A model generated the notes under the pieces. The model worked only from the letters and a program-made list of their open reading frames with translations, was not told the origin of the DNA and ran no database searches. From Bryopsis sp. KO-2023 (taxonomy: Eukaryota > Chlorophyta > Ulvophyceae > Bryopsidales > Bryopsidaceae), in the NCBI GenBank assembly GCA_030272585.1, contig BSYQ01000003.1, positions 7,192,001 to 7,256,000 of the forward strand: a stretch of DNA of 64,000 nucleotides, given 5' to 3'. Positions 13,200 through 24,046 of the stretch are shown in pieces. Numbering within the stretch: the stretch's first letter is position 1; each line of letters begins with the position of its first letter. Made by a program: the position numbers and the translations under genes.

Positions 13200-14000
13200 A
13201 GAACGCCACCTCTGTGGTCCTTTCTTTCTGTTGGGGTCAGATCTCAGTGTTAATTTTCCGTCCAGAGAGACGCGGAATGGTGACCTACACTACCCTCTGA
13301 ACATCGTTTTGGGAGGTCGGAGAGAATCGCTGATACTTGTCGAAAACCATCACGTCAAAAGTCTTGTAGTCCATTCCAGCTGTTACTCAGATCATATATT
13401 ACAAGGTTTCGTTGCCTCCCACTGGTACTTCCATCTTTGAAAAAGGTGTGAAGGGAACGCGGGCGGATGCATCGATCGGAAACGGCCCCCCCCGCCCCCC
13501 AATTGAATATCTCAAGGCACATGCACCAGCTCATTCGACTTTCAAAGTCGTCTATCAAGTTGAGATGCAGGAGAGATGTTGGATTCTTCCCCAAATATCA
13601 AGCAATCCAAAGGATACAGGAGGACATATCACTGCTATGAGTTTTGGAGCGGCCCAGAACGGACGAATTTGTTGCTTGAACTGCTGGTTTTCATGGCTCC
13701 CCACTGCTGGATTCAATCCAGCTTAGGAAAGAACATACATTCCATTTACATATATATCATTTGTCCTTGTCTTGCAGGGACAAGTGATTCTTTTCCCTTC
13801 CTTTCATGGACCATGGGTGCAAATTTTGCTTTTTACCTTCAGCTCCTCTGAAATGGTTGTTTTCAAGCTTCTGGACAAAGGCACGACTACAAACTTATCT
13901 GAGCCTTGGTACCCAGCTATCACCTTGTCAAAGCGCGCTTGTTCCTTATTTGGCTGTTTGCATGATGCAAGTGATAAAGCGTATCCTTCATATGAAACTG
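13200..14000 (-). CDS. Tentative multi-exon gene, not recognised
   Basis: Both strands have open stretches here, so the call is weak. On the minus strand, a clean open block at about 13839-13999 (FDKVIAGYQGSDKFVVVPLS) ends in a GTAAAA donor. Further on, FFKDG can be spliced in phase to GMDYKTFDVMVFDKYQRF and then to a short C-terminal exon. The plus strand also has open blocks, including a 60-codon one around 13410-13560, with good acceptors at 13777 and 13846. The spacer sits between the 3' end of RPB4 and the 5' end of the channel gene, so a small gene is plausible. I recognise no family. Confidence 0.25.
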
Positions 14001-14184
14001 CTCTCAAAACAACGCATTCGATTCCAACACATTTCGTACCTGCCTATCTATTCTGATCTTCACAAACGCCTTCCCAAAACCCCAAAGGTCACTAATTGAA
14101 CGAACGATTGGTGTCACTGATGTGCACATACAGTAAAAAAAAATCATCCCTCTTCAATCACCTACCCTCCGCTACTTACCGTCC

Positions 14185-15146
14185 CTATTCTATTCTGACA
14201 AACGATTTCAAATCCAGCAATAGGCTCTGCAACGTATCGTCATCAAGTTTGGGGTTCAACTGGGAAAAGGAAACATAACCAAGTCACACAGTCAAAAGTA
14301 AAGTTTTCATGGCATGAGGGAGGTTAATTCACAAATAAGCCAGATAGGAAAGCAGCCGAAACGGAGTACGTCCATTTTTGGTCAGACTACAGTTTCGGAA
14401 AAGTACTCGATCAAATGCTTTCGAAAAAAACCATGGAGGAAGCACTGACTCCCCAGAGAAGGGGTTAAATCACCCACCTCTAAAGAAGGAATCAATGCTC
14501 GAGCTTCGTCAGGGTCATCGGGCAAAAGATTCGCCAAGCTCCCCATGTCATGATCACTCAGATCATATCGAATCAGCATGCTGGGGTATTATCAAGCACA
14601 CAAAAAGCCATTCACGTGTGGTTGATGTCAGCCATCAATCAATGCCTCCATTGAATATGCCAATGCAAGGACAGTTTCTTTCCATCGGAAACGAATCATT
14701 GAATTGGAAACCAGGCTAGTTTCATTTCGATTCGATCTAATCCTTTCAGTTTCTTCAAGAGAAACCGGAGAAGGTGCAAAATCAAAAACGACGAACGCAT
14801 TCAACTCGATAGTTTCCCAGCTCACTCTCGCATTTGCTGGACAACCGCTGCCGACTTCGCCGTTCGAAACCGGTCGACGTAATCTTTCGTTTTTCTCATA
14901 ACCGGATCCAGGGCAGCATCGGGGTCCCGCTGTTCGGTCGCCGTTTTCAAACCCTCTAGCAATAACGCCACTTCCGATATCGTCAGGACTCGACCACCGC
15001 CAGTCACTGCACACACCCACAGACAGCGGATCTCAAACGCTACCGTTTCAGCGCGACGCGCTTACAACTGGCGGCGCGAGGTCTGAATCCAAACCAAATG
15101 ATATTTTACCCTTCGTTGGGTCTTCGTCCTCCGGAACGCCAGACAT
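14185..15146 (-). CDS. RPB4: RNA polymerase II subunit RPB4
   Basis: RPB4 pairs with RPB7 to form the stalk of RNA polymerase II, acting in initiation and mRNA export and decay. Exons 15110-15146, 14826-15006, 14478-14580 and 14185-14259 have matching phases and give 131 residues, close to the usual size. Family features in order: an N-terminal LTISEVALLLEGLKT helix, KDYVDRF followed by VVQQMR, then YDLSDHDMGSLANLLPDD and DEARALIPSLE. The last two correspond to the conserved tail that binds the polymerase core and contains the Glu-Ala-x-x-Leu-Ile-Pro-Ser-Leu signature. The final exon (LNPKLDDDTLQSLL) completes the HRDC-like fold. The 217-base gap to the next gene is a divergent promoter. Confidence 0.9.
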
Positions 15147-15363
15147 ACTCGCAAATAGACAGTTTCTTTCTTCTTGGCAAGGGATGCGCTTTACAGAAAT
15201 GGACTCTGGACGTCGTACGACGCAATTAGTACGGCGGTTCCAGACGCAGCGTTTTCTTGTTTTCAATTGCGTTCGTTCGGCTGTCACACAGGGTGCGCTC
15301 TTGCTCGTTCGGTCGCGGCCTTCGGGTTTCATTGATTTTATTGCCTAAGGTAGAAGCGTCAGA
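15147..15363. promoter_or_regulatory. Divergent promoter between RPB4 and the CS-domain gene
   Basis: Two start codons face away from each other across 217 bases, so both promoters and 5' leaders must lie here. No obvious TATA box was seen. The sequence is CpG-rich relative to flanking introns. Confidence 0.45.
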
Positions 15364-17379
15364 ATGGGTGATAGGGGTTCCATTTGGCCCGCCGTCCTGA
15401 CATTCGGTGGTGCGATGATCGGCTGCGGCCTGGCGATGTATGCTGTAGGCAAGTTATCAGAGCCTGCAATCGATGAGGAAGAGGAGCTTTTCGACGACTA
15501 TGATGAGGTCGGTGATTTTCGGTGCAAGCCTGGCTCCATGCTCGGGGCGTTCTTGGCACAATTAGATCTCAATGCCGGTATTCGAATCCGTTCCCAGCGC
15601 AATAGGGGGGAAAGAGTCGGTTGATTTGCAAGAGGGTCGCTCCAGACGCGTTGGGATTCGCACCCTTCGGGTGATTTCGGTTTGCGAGGGGAGGCTCGGA
15701 TATTTTTACTGCACTTGACGTTTTGGGAGCTAACCAGCATGGTTTTCCTGTGAAGTGTTTTTTCCAGTGAACCTGTTGGATTTTTCCCCACCCTGTGAGT
15801 TTTTTTCCCTGTTTTATGTCTGCCAGTAAATACATGTCGGTTGAATTTGCATTTTGTGATTGGGTTAGGATTATGACTTGGACATGGAATACCCTCAGCC
15901 TGATGACGAATTTGATTTCCATTTGGATGAGGAGGATCTTGGGGAGGAGGACCTCTCCATCATTACTCGAAGCCTGATCAATGGGGACAGCAGTGATGAA
16001 AATTCCCAGAACGAAGTTAATAGAAGCGGTACGTAAAAAAGAAACGTTAATCCAATCCAGTCTTAAGCAGATGTTTCTTTGCAAAGCACCAGGGTGTGTG
16101 AAAGTTTTCTAGAAAGAAAGAGATTTCTGCGCCGATGCAAGGAAAATGAATGGGAATTAGTCATGTTGTAGTCTGAGGATTACTGTGAAATTTATCTGTG
16201 TGTTTGTGGGGTGTGCTTGTTGTGGGCTTCAATCCCCCCCCCCCCCTTCACACAGTAGATAAAAACTGCTCTTCAGCATGTCGACTTTGGCATGTGGGAT
16301 GTCTAATTTTAGATGTTCTTAGGCTTTTTTCATGAACTATTGGCTGGTGTTGATCTTCCGTTGGAAGTGAGTCAAATTAGGCTGTTAGTAAGTTGTCTAT
16401 TTTGATATCACGCAGGCAGTTCACTCAGCTGGACTCAAACGCAAGAGGAGGTGATGCTGGAATTTCAAATCCCAGCTCACGTGAAGGCCAGAGACATTCA
16501 ATGCAAATTTAACACAAACTCAATTTCAGTTTGTGTTGAGGACGAGCCCATTCTCGAGGGGGATCTTTGCATGTCGATTCAGCCGGATGGCTGCTCCTGG
16601 GAAATAGGTACAGTGTGATGTGGGGAGGAAGGGAGGGAATAAATGCCAACAGAGAGGAAAGACGAACTGAACTATTTAATGACTAATCATCGTGCCTGGT
16701 ATCTTTCTGGGCGTAGTTTCTTCATCCTTTCAAAGAAATGAACAAATTGCAGGATCCAGGAGGTTGATTCTGACAGTAGCATCTTTTGAGTTAGCCAATT
16801 GGTGATATATTGACCAGTGGCTCCGATAAAAGAAGTGAGAACCAATAAGTATTTTCAATCCCATAGTGATCCGTTTTCTCAGTTTTTGTGTCTTTGTAAC
16901 AGAAAAATTTGGAATGTTGGGCAATTGTGTGGTCTTTCCTGATAGGATCTATAATTGCATTCTGGCCAAAGGCCCAATCCCAATTTCAGTTTGAATGATG
17001 TTTTGAAGATGGGGTTCTGAGAAACATTCGACGCAAATATCAGTTTCAATTTTTTTTTCTGGATAGTTTCATTTTGTTTTTGGGATGAAGTCTTGATTGT
17101 GTTGACACTCAATTGCAGTGTTCTTTTTTTAGGAAGAATGACTGAGGTGGAACGTTAAGTCGACAGCCGGTTTTTTCCTGACATGGATCATGACTTCATG
17201 TGTGTGTGTGTGTGTTCACGATTGCTGGTGCTGTTTTTTCCTGTGCAGATGGCTCTGGAAATAATAGGCTGCTCCTCGTATCACTGCTGAAAGCTTCCTT
17301 CTGCCCTGGTTTCTGGACAGAAGTCACAAAATCTGCCCCTGGCGAAATCAACGAAGATGCACCTCCAGAAGTGCTCTAG
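15364..17379 (+). CDS. Membrane-anchored CS (p23/NudC-like) domain protein
   Basis: Four exons (15364-15507, 15869-16028, 16416-16607, 17249-17379) join in phase to 208 residues. The N-terminus has one hydrophobic segment (WPAVLTFGGAMIGCGLAMY, residues about 8-26) followed by a long acidic linker rich in Asp/Glu (ELFDDYD...LDEEDLGEEDLS). The third exon is a CS domain of NudC type: LSWTQTQEEVMLEFQIP, KARDIQCKF, SVCVEDEPILEGDLCMSI and CSWEI, continued by a final exon with LLVSLLKA and FWTEV. NudC/NUDCD proteins are HSP90-associated or dynein-associated co-chaperones. Those are usually soluble, so the N-terminal anchor is distinctive. It could be an ER, mitochondrial or plastid envelope anchor. 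Closest subfamily by eye is NUDCD2. Confidence 0.75.
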
Positions 17380-18556
17380 AAAGAAAAGCTGTTATCGTGG
17401 TATTGGTCCCACACTATAAACACACCCTTCTGAAAGCAGCATTTGCCCGGAACAGGGTGGGTGGTGGACATCCAAAGAGGCACGTGACATGATATTGACC
17501 GATTTAGTTTCTGCGAAGAAAATTTAGCTCTGACAGGGGATCTATTTGGGGAGAGGGGGGGGGGGGGGGGGGGGAGGCGGGAATAGGGTAGGGTGCAAAT
17601 TGCTGCTGTAGTGAACCCAAATGAAAAGAGAGAGGTTCTGGGGTTTGAGGCTGAGGCGAGTGGCCAGGATATAGATGGTGTCAAATGTGTGGTGTGCATT
17701 TCAGCCATAGGTAGATGGAATGCCGAGTCCGAGGGATAAGTATGTACATACAATAGGTTTTTTTTTCTTCTTTTTCTCTTTCGGAGAGCAACTGTGGCCT
17801 CTTATTGTTGGGATGCATTTGAGGGGGGAAGCTTTGTGGGAGAGATAGGGTGTGTAATATGTCGCCTTGACAAAAGACGACTTGAGAAAAAAACAGTTGA
17901 TCCTTTGATCCTTGTTTGCAAAAGCCTGCGAAAGGAGGGGGCCTGGTTGGGGCTCTCGACTTCGGAATTCCCCGAAGCGCGGTTGCGTATACCATCGTTG
18001 GCTCAGGGAGAGGAAGAGGGGTGGCTTTCTTTAGTGAAAAAGACAGGGATCTTTTTTCCTTTAGCCTTATTTTCCACAGATGTGATCTGATTTTTGTGCA
18101 GTCAAAACTCACTCACATACAAGCTGAACCAAAATACTGTGGGGGCATCAAGGCATGCAGTTGTGTTCAGTGTCTCCTGCAATAGTACAGTACGTAAATT
18201 GTTTCCACCACTTCACCATGACCACCCCACAATACTAGAAAGCAATCTGCATATTCAAATCTTTCACGCTTTGTAAAGAAAATGAAAAATATAAAAAAGG
18301 GAACCTCAAAGAAAACAAGCAGCAAAAGTAGACTCCCTCCTCTCTTGACATATCTCTTGATGCAATCCTACCATGCAGTTGGTTATACAACCCCTTGTGT
18401 GGATGAAATTAGTTTTCATCTTCCCTGCTCCACTTATTCTTTCCCTTATATGTATATTTTTCCTTCTTTCAATCCTCCTATTTTTTTTCTTCTTTTTAAC
18501 CTTGAAAAAAGTGATCCGTTCTTCCACATGCTGCAGGCAAAAACATGGTGGCGAAG

Positions 18557-18733
18557 TGTGTTCAATATCTTTGTAGAAAAGAAAAAAAATTGTGCAATAT
18601 CTCTGTACAAAAGAAAGAAAAGAATGTACAATATCTCTGTAGAAAAGAAAAAAAAATAATGTACAATACGTCTGTACAGAAAAAAAAATGTACACTAGGT
18701 CTGTAGAAAAAAAAAAGTACAATATCTCTGTAC
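18557..18733 (+). repeat. Degenerate tandem repeat, period about 35 shrinking to 27
   Basis: Six units share a core of GTACAATATCTCTGTA followed by an A-rich tail. Units begin near 18557, 18592, 18627, 18661, 18690 and 18717. The A-rich tails vary in length, which explains the changing period; the core is much better conserved than the tail. Confidence 0.85.
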
Positions 18734-18814
18734 GTTGCAGTCTGTATTTTTTGTATTTGTTTTGTACAATCTTGTACATTGGTGTCTTTATAAAAAAAAA
18801 AGGAAGAAAAAGAA

Positions 18815-18888
18815 GATTAATGCGAGGACTGGTGATTTTTTTTCTTGCATATTAAAAAGAAAGAAAGAAAGATTAATGCGAGGACTGG
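18815..18888 (+). repeat. 18-base direct repeat pair
   Basis: The sequence GATTAATGCGAGGACTGG occurs at 18815-18832 and again at 18871-18888, each preceded by purine-rich AGAA tracts. It looks like a local duplication that includes part of the A-rich flank. Confidence 0.85.
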
Positions 18889-18892
18889 CTAG

Positions 18893-18939
18893 TTTTGGGG
18901 TTGGGGGGGTTTGGGGGTTTGGGGGTTTGGGGGGGGGGT
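18893..18939 (+). other. G-rich tract with quadruplex potential
   Basis: At least four G runs of four to ten bases are separated by two or three T, in a TTTGGGGG pattern. This satisfies the usual four-run rule for an intramolecular G-quadruplex on the plus strand, and it resembles a short interstitial telomere-like stretch. Confidence 0.7.
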
Positions 18940-19892
18940 GTTAAGTGAGAGGAGAAAAAAGAAGAATCAATGTGAGGAAGAAAATGAACACTGGAGAAGA
19001 TGGATCTGTTGCAGTCTTATTTAAGAGCCTTGGTTTTGAGAATTAAATTCGAAAAAAAATCAAGCAGTTATCTAAGCAAGAAAAAAATTGCAATCCAAGC
19101 ATGGAAGGGTGGAATTGAGGGGAATATGCTTTAAAAAAAAAAGGAAGACTGGGGCTGTCTTTATTTGTGGTGCTAGAATGGGTACTAGGACAAAAAAGTT
19201 TATCAAATGGGGGGAACATTAAAAAGCAGTCCAATCGATTATTCCAGTCACCATACTTGGAGCCATCATCGATATTGGTGAAGCAGAAAGATGGTTTGAA
19301 TTGTCGATGAAACCGAACGCTGCATATTATTTATTTATAATGAAGTGATATTCCCAGCTTTTAGAGCTCTGTTTAAGAAATATTGGGGTGCCTGAAAGAG
19401 GTCTTTTTGGTGCACTTTTCTTTTTTTGATGTGCATTTTCTTGAAACTGGGGGTGTGGGGTGTGGGGTTGACACTGTGCTTATGTTTTCGGGAGAAAAAA
19501 CATGGGGTGGTCGTGGGACTGTTCGATGAGAACAAGCAGGTCATGACAGCATGGCTGGGAAAAACCGGTTTGATTTCACCACCAATCACAGGATCATCAC
19601 CAGCTCAAAATGTGTCAAGATTGAGTGAGTGTATTGGAACGTCCCTCTCAGCATCGATCAACCAATAATGATGACATGTTGCCTACAAACGTCAACACTG
19701 TGGGGTCGAATGTCCACACACGAAAAGAAAAAGCCAGAAAAGGAGAATAATGTAAGCCGCTTCGTTCATGAACCCCTCCAAAACAATCTAGCTTACATCA
19801 GCCAGCTGCCAGCAAGATGTTCGAGTTCATTGAATGCACCAAACCAATCCCCATCTATATCAAGTCCTATCTATCTGAGTGTTGCCACTGCG

Positions 19893-22223
19893 TCAGCTGA
19901 AATTCATATAATCTGATAACTCCAATTTCAAATTCTCTGCTATCTTCTTCGCCAGTTCCTTGGGAATTTGACATTGGAATTTTGATCCCTCCAAGAGGTC
20001 CCCTGAAACCTACAAGGCATGGATTCGAGAAATCAAAACGGGGGAAAACTCGCACACAATCAATGATTAAAGAATAAGAAACACAGCTGCTGGAAGTACA
20101 AAATCTCTCTAGCAAAGAAAAGGAGTACCAAAAAACCGCAATGCAAGCAAATCCCACAATTACTCATAATTGAGATGTGGCTCCTCTCACCTGGGACATC
20201 AACTTCATCGAAACCAGCGATCTTATCTGAGTCATAATCTTTCCAGAGTACATGTTCATCAAATCCTCCTCTGTTTCCCCATCCTCCTCCCCCACCATAT
20301 CTTCCACAATGATTTGCCTCGACAAGTACCGAAACACCGCAAGCAGCCTCTCGAGGTGGAAAGCAATGGGGCCAGACAGCCTCAACGCATGGGCAGCCTC
20401 CACCTGCTTGTTGCCAGAGAGATGGCTCCTTCGCTTTCGGCTTCTGTAGGTCGGATCGAACACCAGTCTGTCTGAATCAGATTTGTTGCTGGAGCAAATG
20501 AAAGCAGACAGCAGCAAGAGTTTGCACTCGAACGTGAGGCCCGTCGTGTCTAGGCCTGCCTGGTTATGCACATCCAGATCATTCTTGATATCTTCCTCCT
20601 CATCACAATTTGGTGGTGCCACTTGAATGGAAATGTCCAATATGCCTCCATCCATTGAACTGACCATTCGGGTGACATGCTTTCGGATCTTGGTGCCCAG
20701 TGCACCAGGGTCATTCTCCGATACCTAAATTTCACATGCACTTCAAAAAAATCAGCCAAAACAGAAGCACCATCTACACCCACATCACCCGTGTACACTG
20801 ATGGACTACGTGAGGCCTCAATACGAAACAGTTCGAAAAACAAAGTGTGACGCCTAACTATAAGCAAATTTCTTTTTTCCACTGCGTATCAACAGCCAAA
20901 TCTATTCCATTCTGACGCGTTCAAGATCTGCTGCTCACCTCCCCATTCACCACTGGCTCCCAATATTTTTCAGCCAAGCAGCCTACTGCTTTATGCAAGA
21001 GACGCATGCTTTTCGTCCGTCTAAGCAGCGGGCCCATTATACATGAAAACAGATCTCCTCTCGATTGGCTGGGCAGGGCCAGGACTTCCCTCACTTTTTT
21101 CCCCAGTATTTCACATATCTGATCGTTGCTGTAGCTTCTGAGATGCAACATCATGGGTGCAGGCAAATTGGAACCGAAAGCACCGGAGCCCCAAGCCACT
21201 CGACTTATCAAAATGATGGATACGTTCGCATTCGCCAATTCCCTTGCTTTGAGAAACAAGTACAGCATGGAGCTGCTTGCGATCTGGTGGGCATTGTCTA
21301 TGACGATTGTTGCAGATTGTTTGGGGGAACACACCTCTGAGGAGAAACAGCCAAGATTCCACAAACTGAGCTTCGGATTTTCAATTAGAAAGAGAAAGAA
21401 CTTGTTCGATTTTACTGAGATTGAACCTGCTTTCCAATGCTTTTTCAAGCCAACTGGTTAAGTTTCTTTCACTTGTAAACCGGGGATTTTCCCAACTGCA
21501 AAGGTAGAAAAACATGCTATTCTTAAAATAACAATTGAAATATTATATTATTCTTCAAACACGTACACACCTTGGGGAAAGATTTTTTTTTGTTTCATTT
21601 TTTTTTCATTTTTTTTTGGGGGGGGGAGAGGAAAGTTTTTCAAATTACCTGGCAGTTGAGCCAAGAAGTCAGAGGCACTGGCAACAACCTTCTCCGCACA
21701 ATATCCGTTTTTTCTAGTTCTTTTGGATCCGCTCAACTGCATCAAGATCGAATTGAACATATCAGTGTCCTTCTGAGATGAGATGCATGTCAGCCATGCA
21801 AACGTCCCACCCCTCGCGTCCACAACTGCCCTAACATGCAGTAAGGATACAGGATCAACCCAATTCTAACCCATTATAGATGCACTGTTGGTTCAAGTGC
21901 GAAAACCACCCAGTAAAGCTCAGCACTGTGCAGCGAGGGATCACATGGAACGCCAACGAAACCTCTCCAAATTCTTGCAGGAAACGATGAATGTCGAAAG
22001 GTCCCCTACTTAGAAGAAAAACAAGCGAAGCCTGTTTTCGTTTGTACAGGGAGGAACTGGAGTGCTACCTGACGAGAGCCGTCTTTCCAGATTCAGGAGG
22101 TCCCCACACCATGACGTTCGGAGCGCGGCCATCCCAACCGAAATGCAGTAGAGACACCAGAAAACGAACTTCCCTTTCCCTCGCAACCAAACTTTCCTGC
22201 ACCCCAGCCAAGACATCCTCCAT
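19893..22223 (-). CDS. ORC5: Origin recognition complex subunit 5 (ORC5)
   Basis: ORC5 is an AAA+-type subunit of the complex that marks replication origins and loads the MCM helicase with Cdc6 and Cdt1. The N-terminal exon (22069-22223) carries the Walker A loop GPPESGKT. Exon 20939-21365 carries the Walker B-like ATIVIDNAHQI, ending in DN as in other ORC5 proteins, then SIILISRVAWG and KYWEPVVNGE. Exon 20191-20724 holds the winged-helix region (FECKLLLLSAFICSSN, GPIAFHLERLLAVFRYL), and 19893-20009 ends with FQCQIPKELAKKIAENL. Other exons are 21871-21918, 21649-21830 and 21427-21495. All phases fit except one: entry into 21427-21495 is off by one base, so a microexon or an alternative site is missing from my model. 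Length is about 510 residues. Confidence 0.9.
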
Positions 22224-22574
22224 CGCTATCAATAATCCCCGCGAGGTACGACCTCTGTCAAGAATATTTTGGGAGGTGCACTCTGGAGTTGGACGTGCGC
22301 TTCCTTACAGCGTATCCGCTTGCAACCCCCCATCTTCGATGGCGGTGTATATTCTTGTTGGTGCACTGGGATGCCAGAAAAGCGTCACCACTGTATCAGC
22401 CAACAGGAATGCAATCCAAACTCATTTGTCAGTTGACACAAGCTCCGTCTGACAAAGCAACGCAATGTTTCGTAAGGCCTCCGAAAACCGAAAAACTGTG
22501 TGTTTTTGCAGTCCGGAGTTGCTGGCACCCTCTTGCACGCTAGTGGCGAAGCGCTGCATTTCGAGCAGGTAACG
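22224..22574. promoter_or_regulatory. Divergent promoter between ORC5 and Hcf106
   Basis: The two start codons diverge across about 350 bases. The interval must contain both transcription starts. I see no clear TATA box, and there is no third gene. Confidence 0.45.
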
Positions 22575-23360
22575 ATGATCTCCAACGCGCTCGCCCCGGG
22601 TAGTTTGGCCCCTTGCTGCTTCTCCAGCCACCTCTCTCGGTTTCGGAGCGGGTCGAAACTCTCAAATCCCCTGACGAAGAGAACCAAGCCATGTCCAGCG
22701 AGGATAGCAACGTCTTGCAGTTTCGTGAGTACATCCTCGCCCCCCCTTATTCCGAGGATCCCCGGACCTGGGCAAGCAAGACTGGAGAAGAGAACTCACA
22801 GAGGTGGCCTTCAAGTGACCAATGCTATTTTTGGAGTGGGGGCACCAGAAGCTATTCTTGTTGGGGTGGTGGCTTTGGTAGTTTTTGGACCCAAGGGTCT
22901 GGCGGAAGCTGCCAAGAGCTTGGGGAAAGCGGTTAGGTCTTTTCAGCCCACCATCAGGGAATTGGCTGAGGTCTCCACTGATTTAAGGAGCACTCTCGAA
23001 CAAGAAATCGGCCTCGAGGAAATCCGGGACGATTTCCAGAGTTTGAGAAATCCACTCAGCACATCACCCACCAAGAGTTATAAAGACAGCAGTGTCACTC
23101 CACTTGCAGAGGAGAAAGTGAAAGCCATCGATCCTGATATCGAGACAAAGAGGGCAAAAGCTGCAGAGATGGCCTGGGGGGGGAGTTCTGGCTCTGTGCC
23201 CCCAGTCTTAGAAGCCGAAATCATTCCGGAGAAAGTGAAATCGGAGGAAAAAGTTGAATCCAAGGGAAAATCGCCGGACTCGTTGTCAGGATTAAGCACT
23301 GCGGAATTGGAAGCAGAGCTGAAGAAGCGAAAAAGCAAATCTGATCAAAAGTCTGCGTAA
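22575..23360 (+). CDS. HCF106: Thylakoid twin-arginine translocase subunit Hcf106/TatB
   Basis: This single-exon gene encodes 261 residues. Hcf106 (TatB) binds twin-arginine signal peptides at the thylakoid membrane together with cpTatC. The protein starts with a Ser/Arg/Pro-rich transit peptide of about 80 residues. A classic TatA/B segment follows: FGVGAPEAILVGVVALVVFG forms the short transmembrane helix with its amino-terminal Glu, the hinge FGPKGLAEAAKSLGKAVR follows, and an amphipathic helix continues into IRELAEVSTDLRSTLEQEIG. That last piece is typical of plant Hcf106 rather than Tha4. The C-terminal third is acidic, lysine-rich and low-complexity, as usual. The start is the first ATG (22575) of an open frame that extends a little further upstream; no intron is needed. 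Confidence 0.9.
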   Translation: MISNALAPGSLAPCCFSSHLSRFRSGSKLSNPLTKRTKPCPARIATSCSFVSTSSPPLIPRIPGPGQARLEKRTHRGGLQVTNAIFGVGAPEAILVGVVALVVFGPKGLAEAAKSLGKAVRSFQPTIRELAEVSTDLRSTLEQEIGLEEIRDDFQSLRNPLSTSPTKSYKDSSVTPLAEEKVKAIDPDIETKRAKAAEMAWGGSSGSVPPVLEAEIIPEKVKSEEKVESKGKSPDSLSGLSTAELEAELKKRKSKSDQKSA

Positions 23361-24046
23361 AATTTTAAATCGGAAACGACAAGGAGGAAGGAGAATTTCC
23401 GTGGTTTGGGTTTCTTTTATTTTTTGGGGGGGACGGTGGTTTGGATTTTTTTTTTTCAATGAAGGGGGCTTTCGATGTGAGAGGGTCAGTTTTGGTTAAT
23501 GCACTTTTTAAGAACAAAGGGTTGGGTGTTCTGGAAAGGTTACACATGACGTTTGAGGTGAACGAGGAAAAAAACAGTTTGGAAAAAAAGGAAAAAGAAA
23601 GAGACCTCCTGTTGCAGTTTTGAACGAGTGGGGAAAGAAACGGTTTGAAAAAGGAATGGGGCTAGGCAGACAGCTAGATTATTGTTCACTTTTGTCTTCA
23701 TTATAATTTTAAGGCTTGATCCAACATGGATCCTGATATTTGCGAGCAGGTTGTGTTTGGGCCACGGTTTCTCATTTTTCCTCATTCTTTGGTTACTCTT
23801 TCTCTGGCAAAACCAGCATAACTTTTTGATTGGATTGCAAGTCCATGGTCGAATCGATCCTGCCTTTGATAGCTGCCAGTCTTGTGTGTTTTTCTGTGTG
23901 GAATTTTAGTTGGACAGGGCGGTACGGGAGCAGCCCCCCATCACATGGCGAAAACCACAATTCCCCTATTTGTTCATTTTGCATTGGTCTGAACACTTCT
24001 CAAACAAAACTCATGCTCCTGGGCACATTCGAGCCGTAGTTGGATC
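23361..24046. other. Intergenic spacer
   Basis: This covers the 3' region of Hcf106 and the promoter of the next gene. It contains T-tract/G-tract runs near 23420 and no supported coding sequence. Confidence 0.5.

Larger units (their letters stand above)
17380..19892. other. Long repeat-rich spacer
   Basis: About 2.5 kb with no convincing gene. It holds a 20-base G run (17555-17574), a TG microsatellite near 17199-17215, a degenerate tandem repeat (18557-18733), an 18-base direct repeat and a G-rich tract near 18900. An open stretch at 19426-19668 on the plus strand is compositionally mixed and unassigned. Confidence 0.55.

Noticed and set aside
13137..13247. Plus-strand ATG opening a short frame directly opposite the channel gene start
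   Set aside because: It shares the same CATG with the minus-strand start codon, the frame ends after about 38 codons and has no family similarity.
17555..17574. Twenty-base G run as a telomere or quadruplex element
   Set aside because: A plain homopolymer without interruptions is better explained by slippage, and its length is prone to sequencing error.
22723..22801. A GTGAGT...CACAG intron inside Hcf106
   Set aside because: Removing it breaks the frame before the conserved FGVGAPEA block, whereas reading through keeps one open frame.
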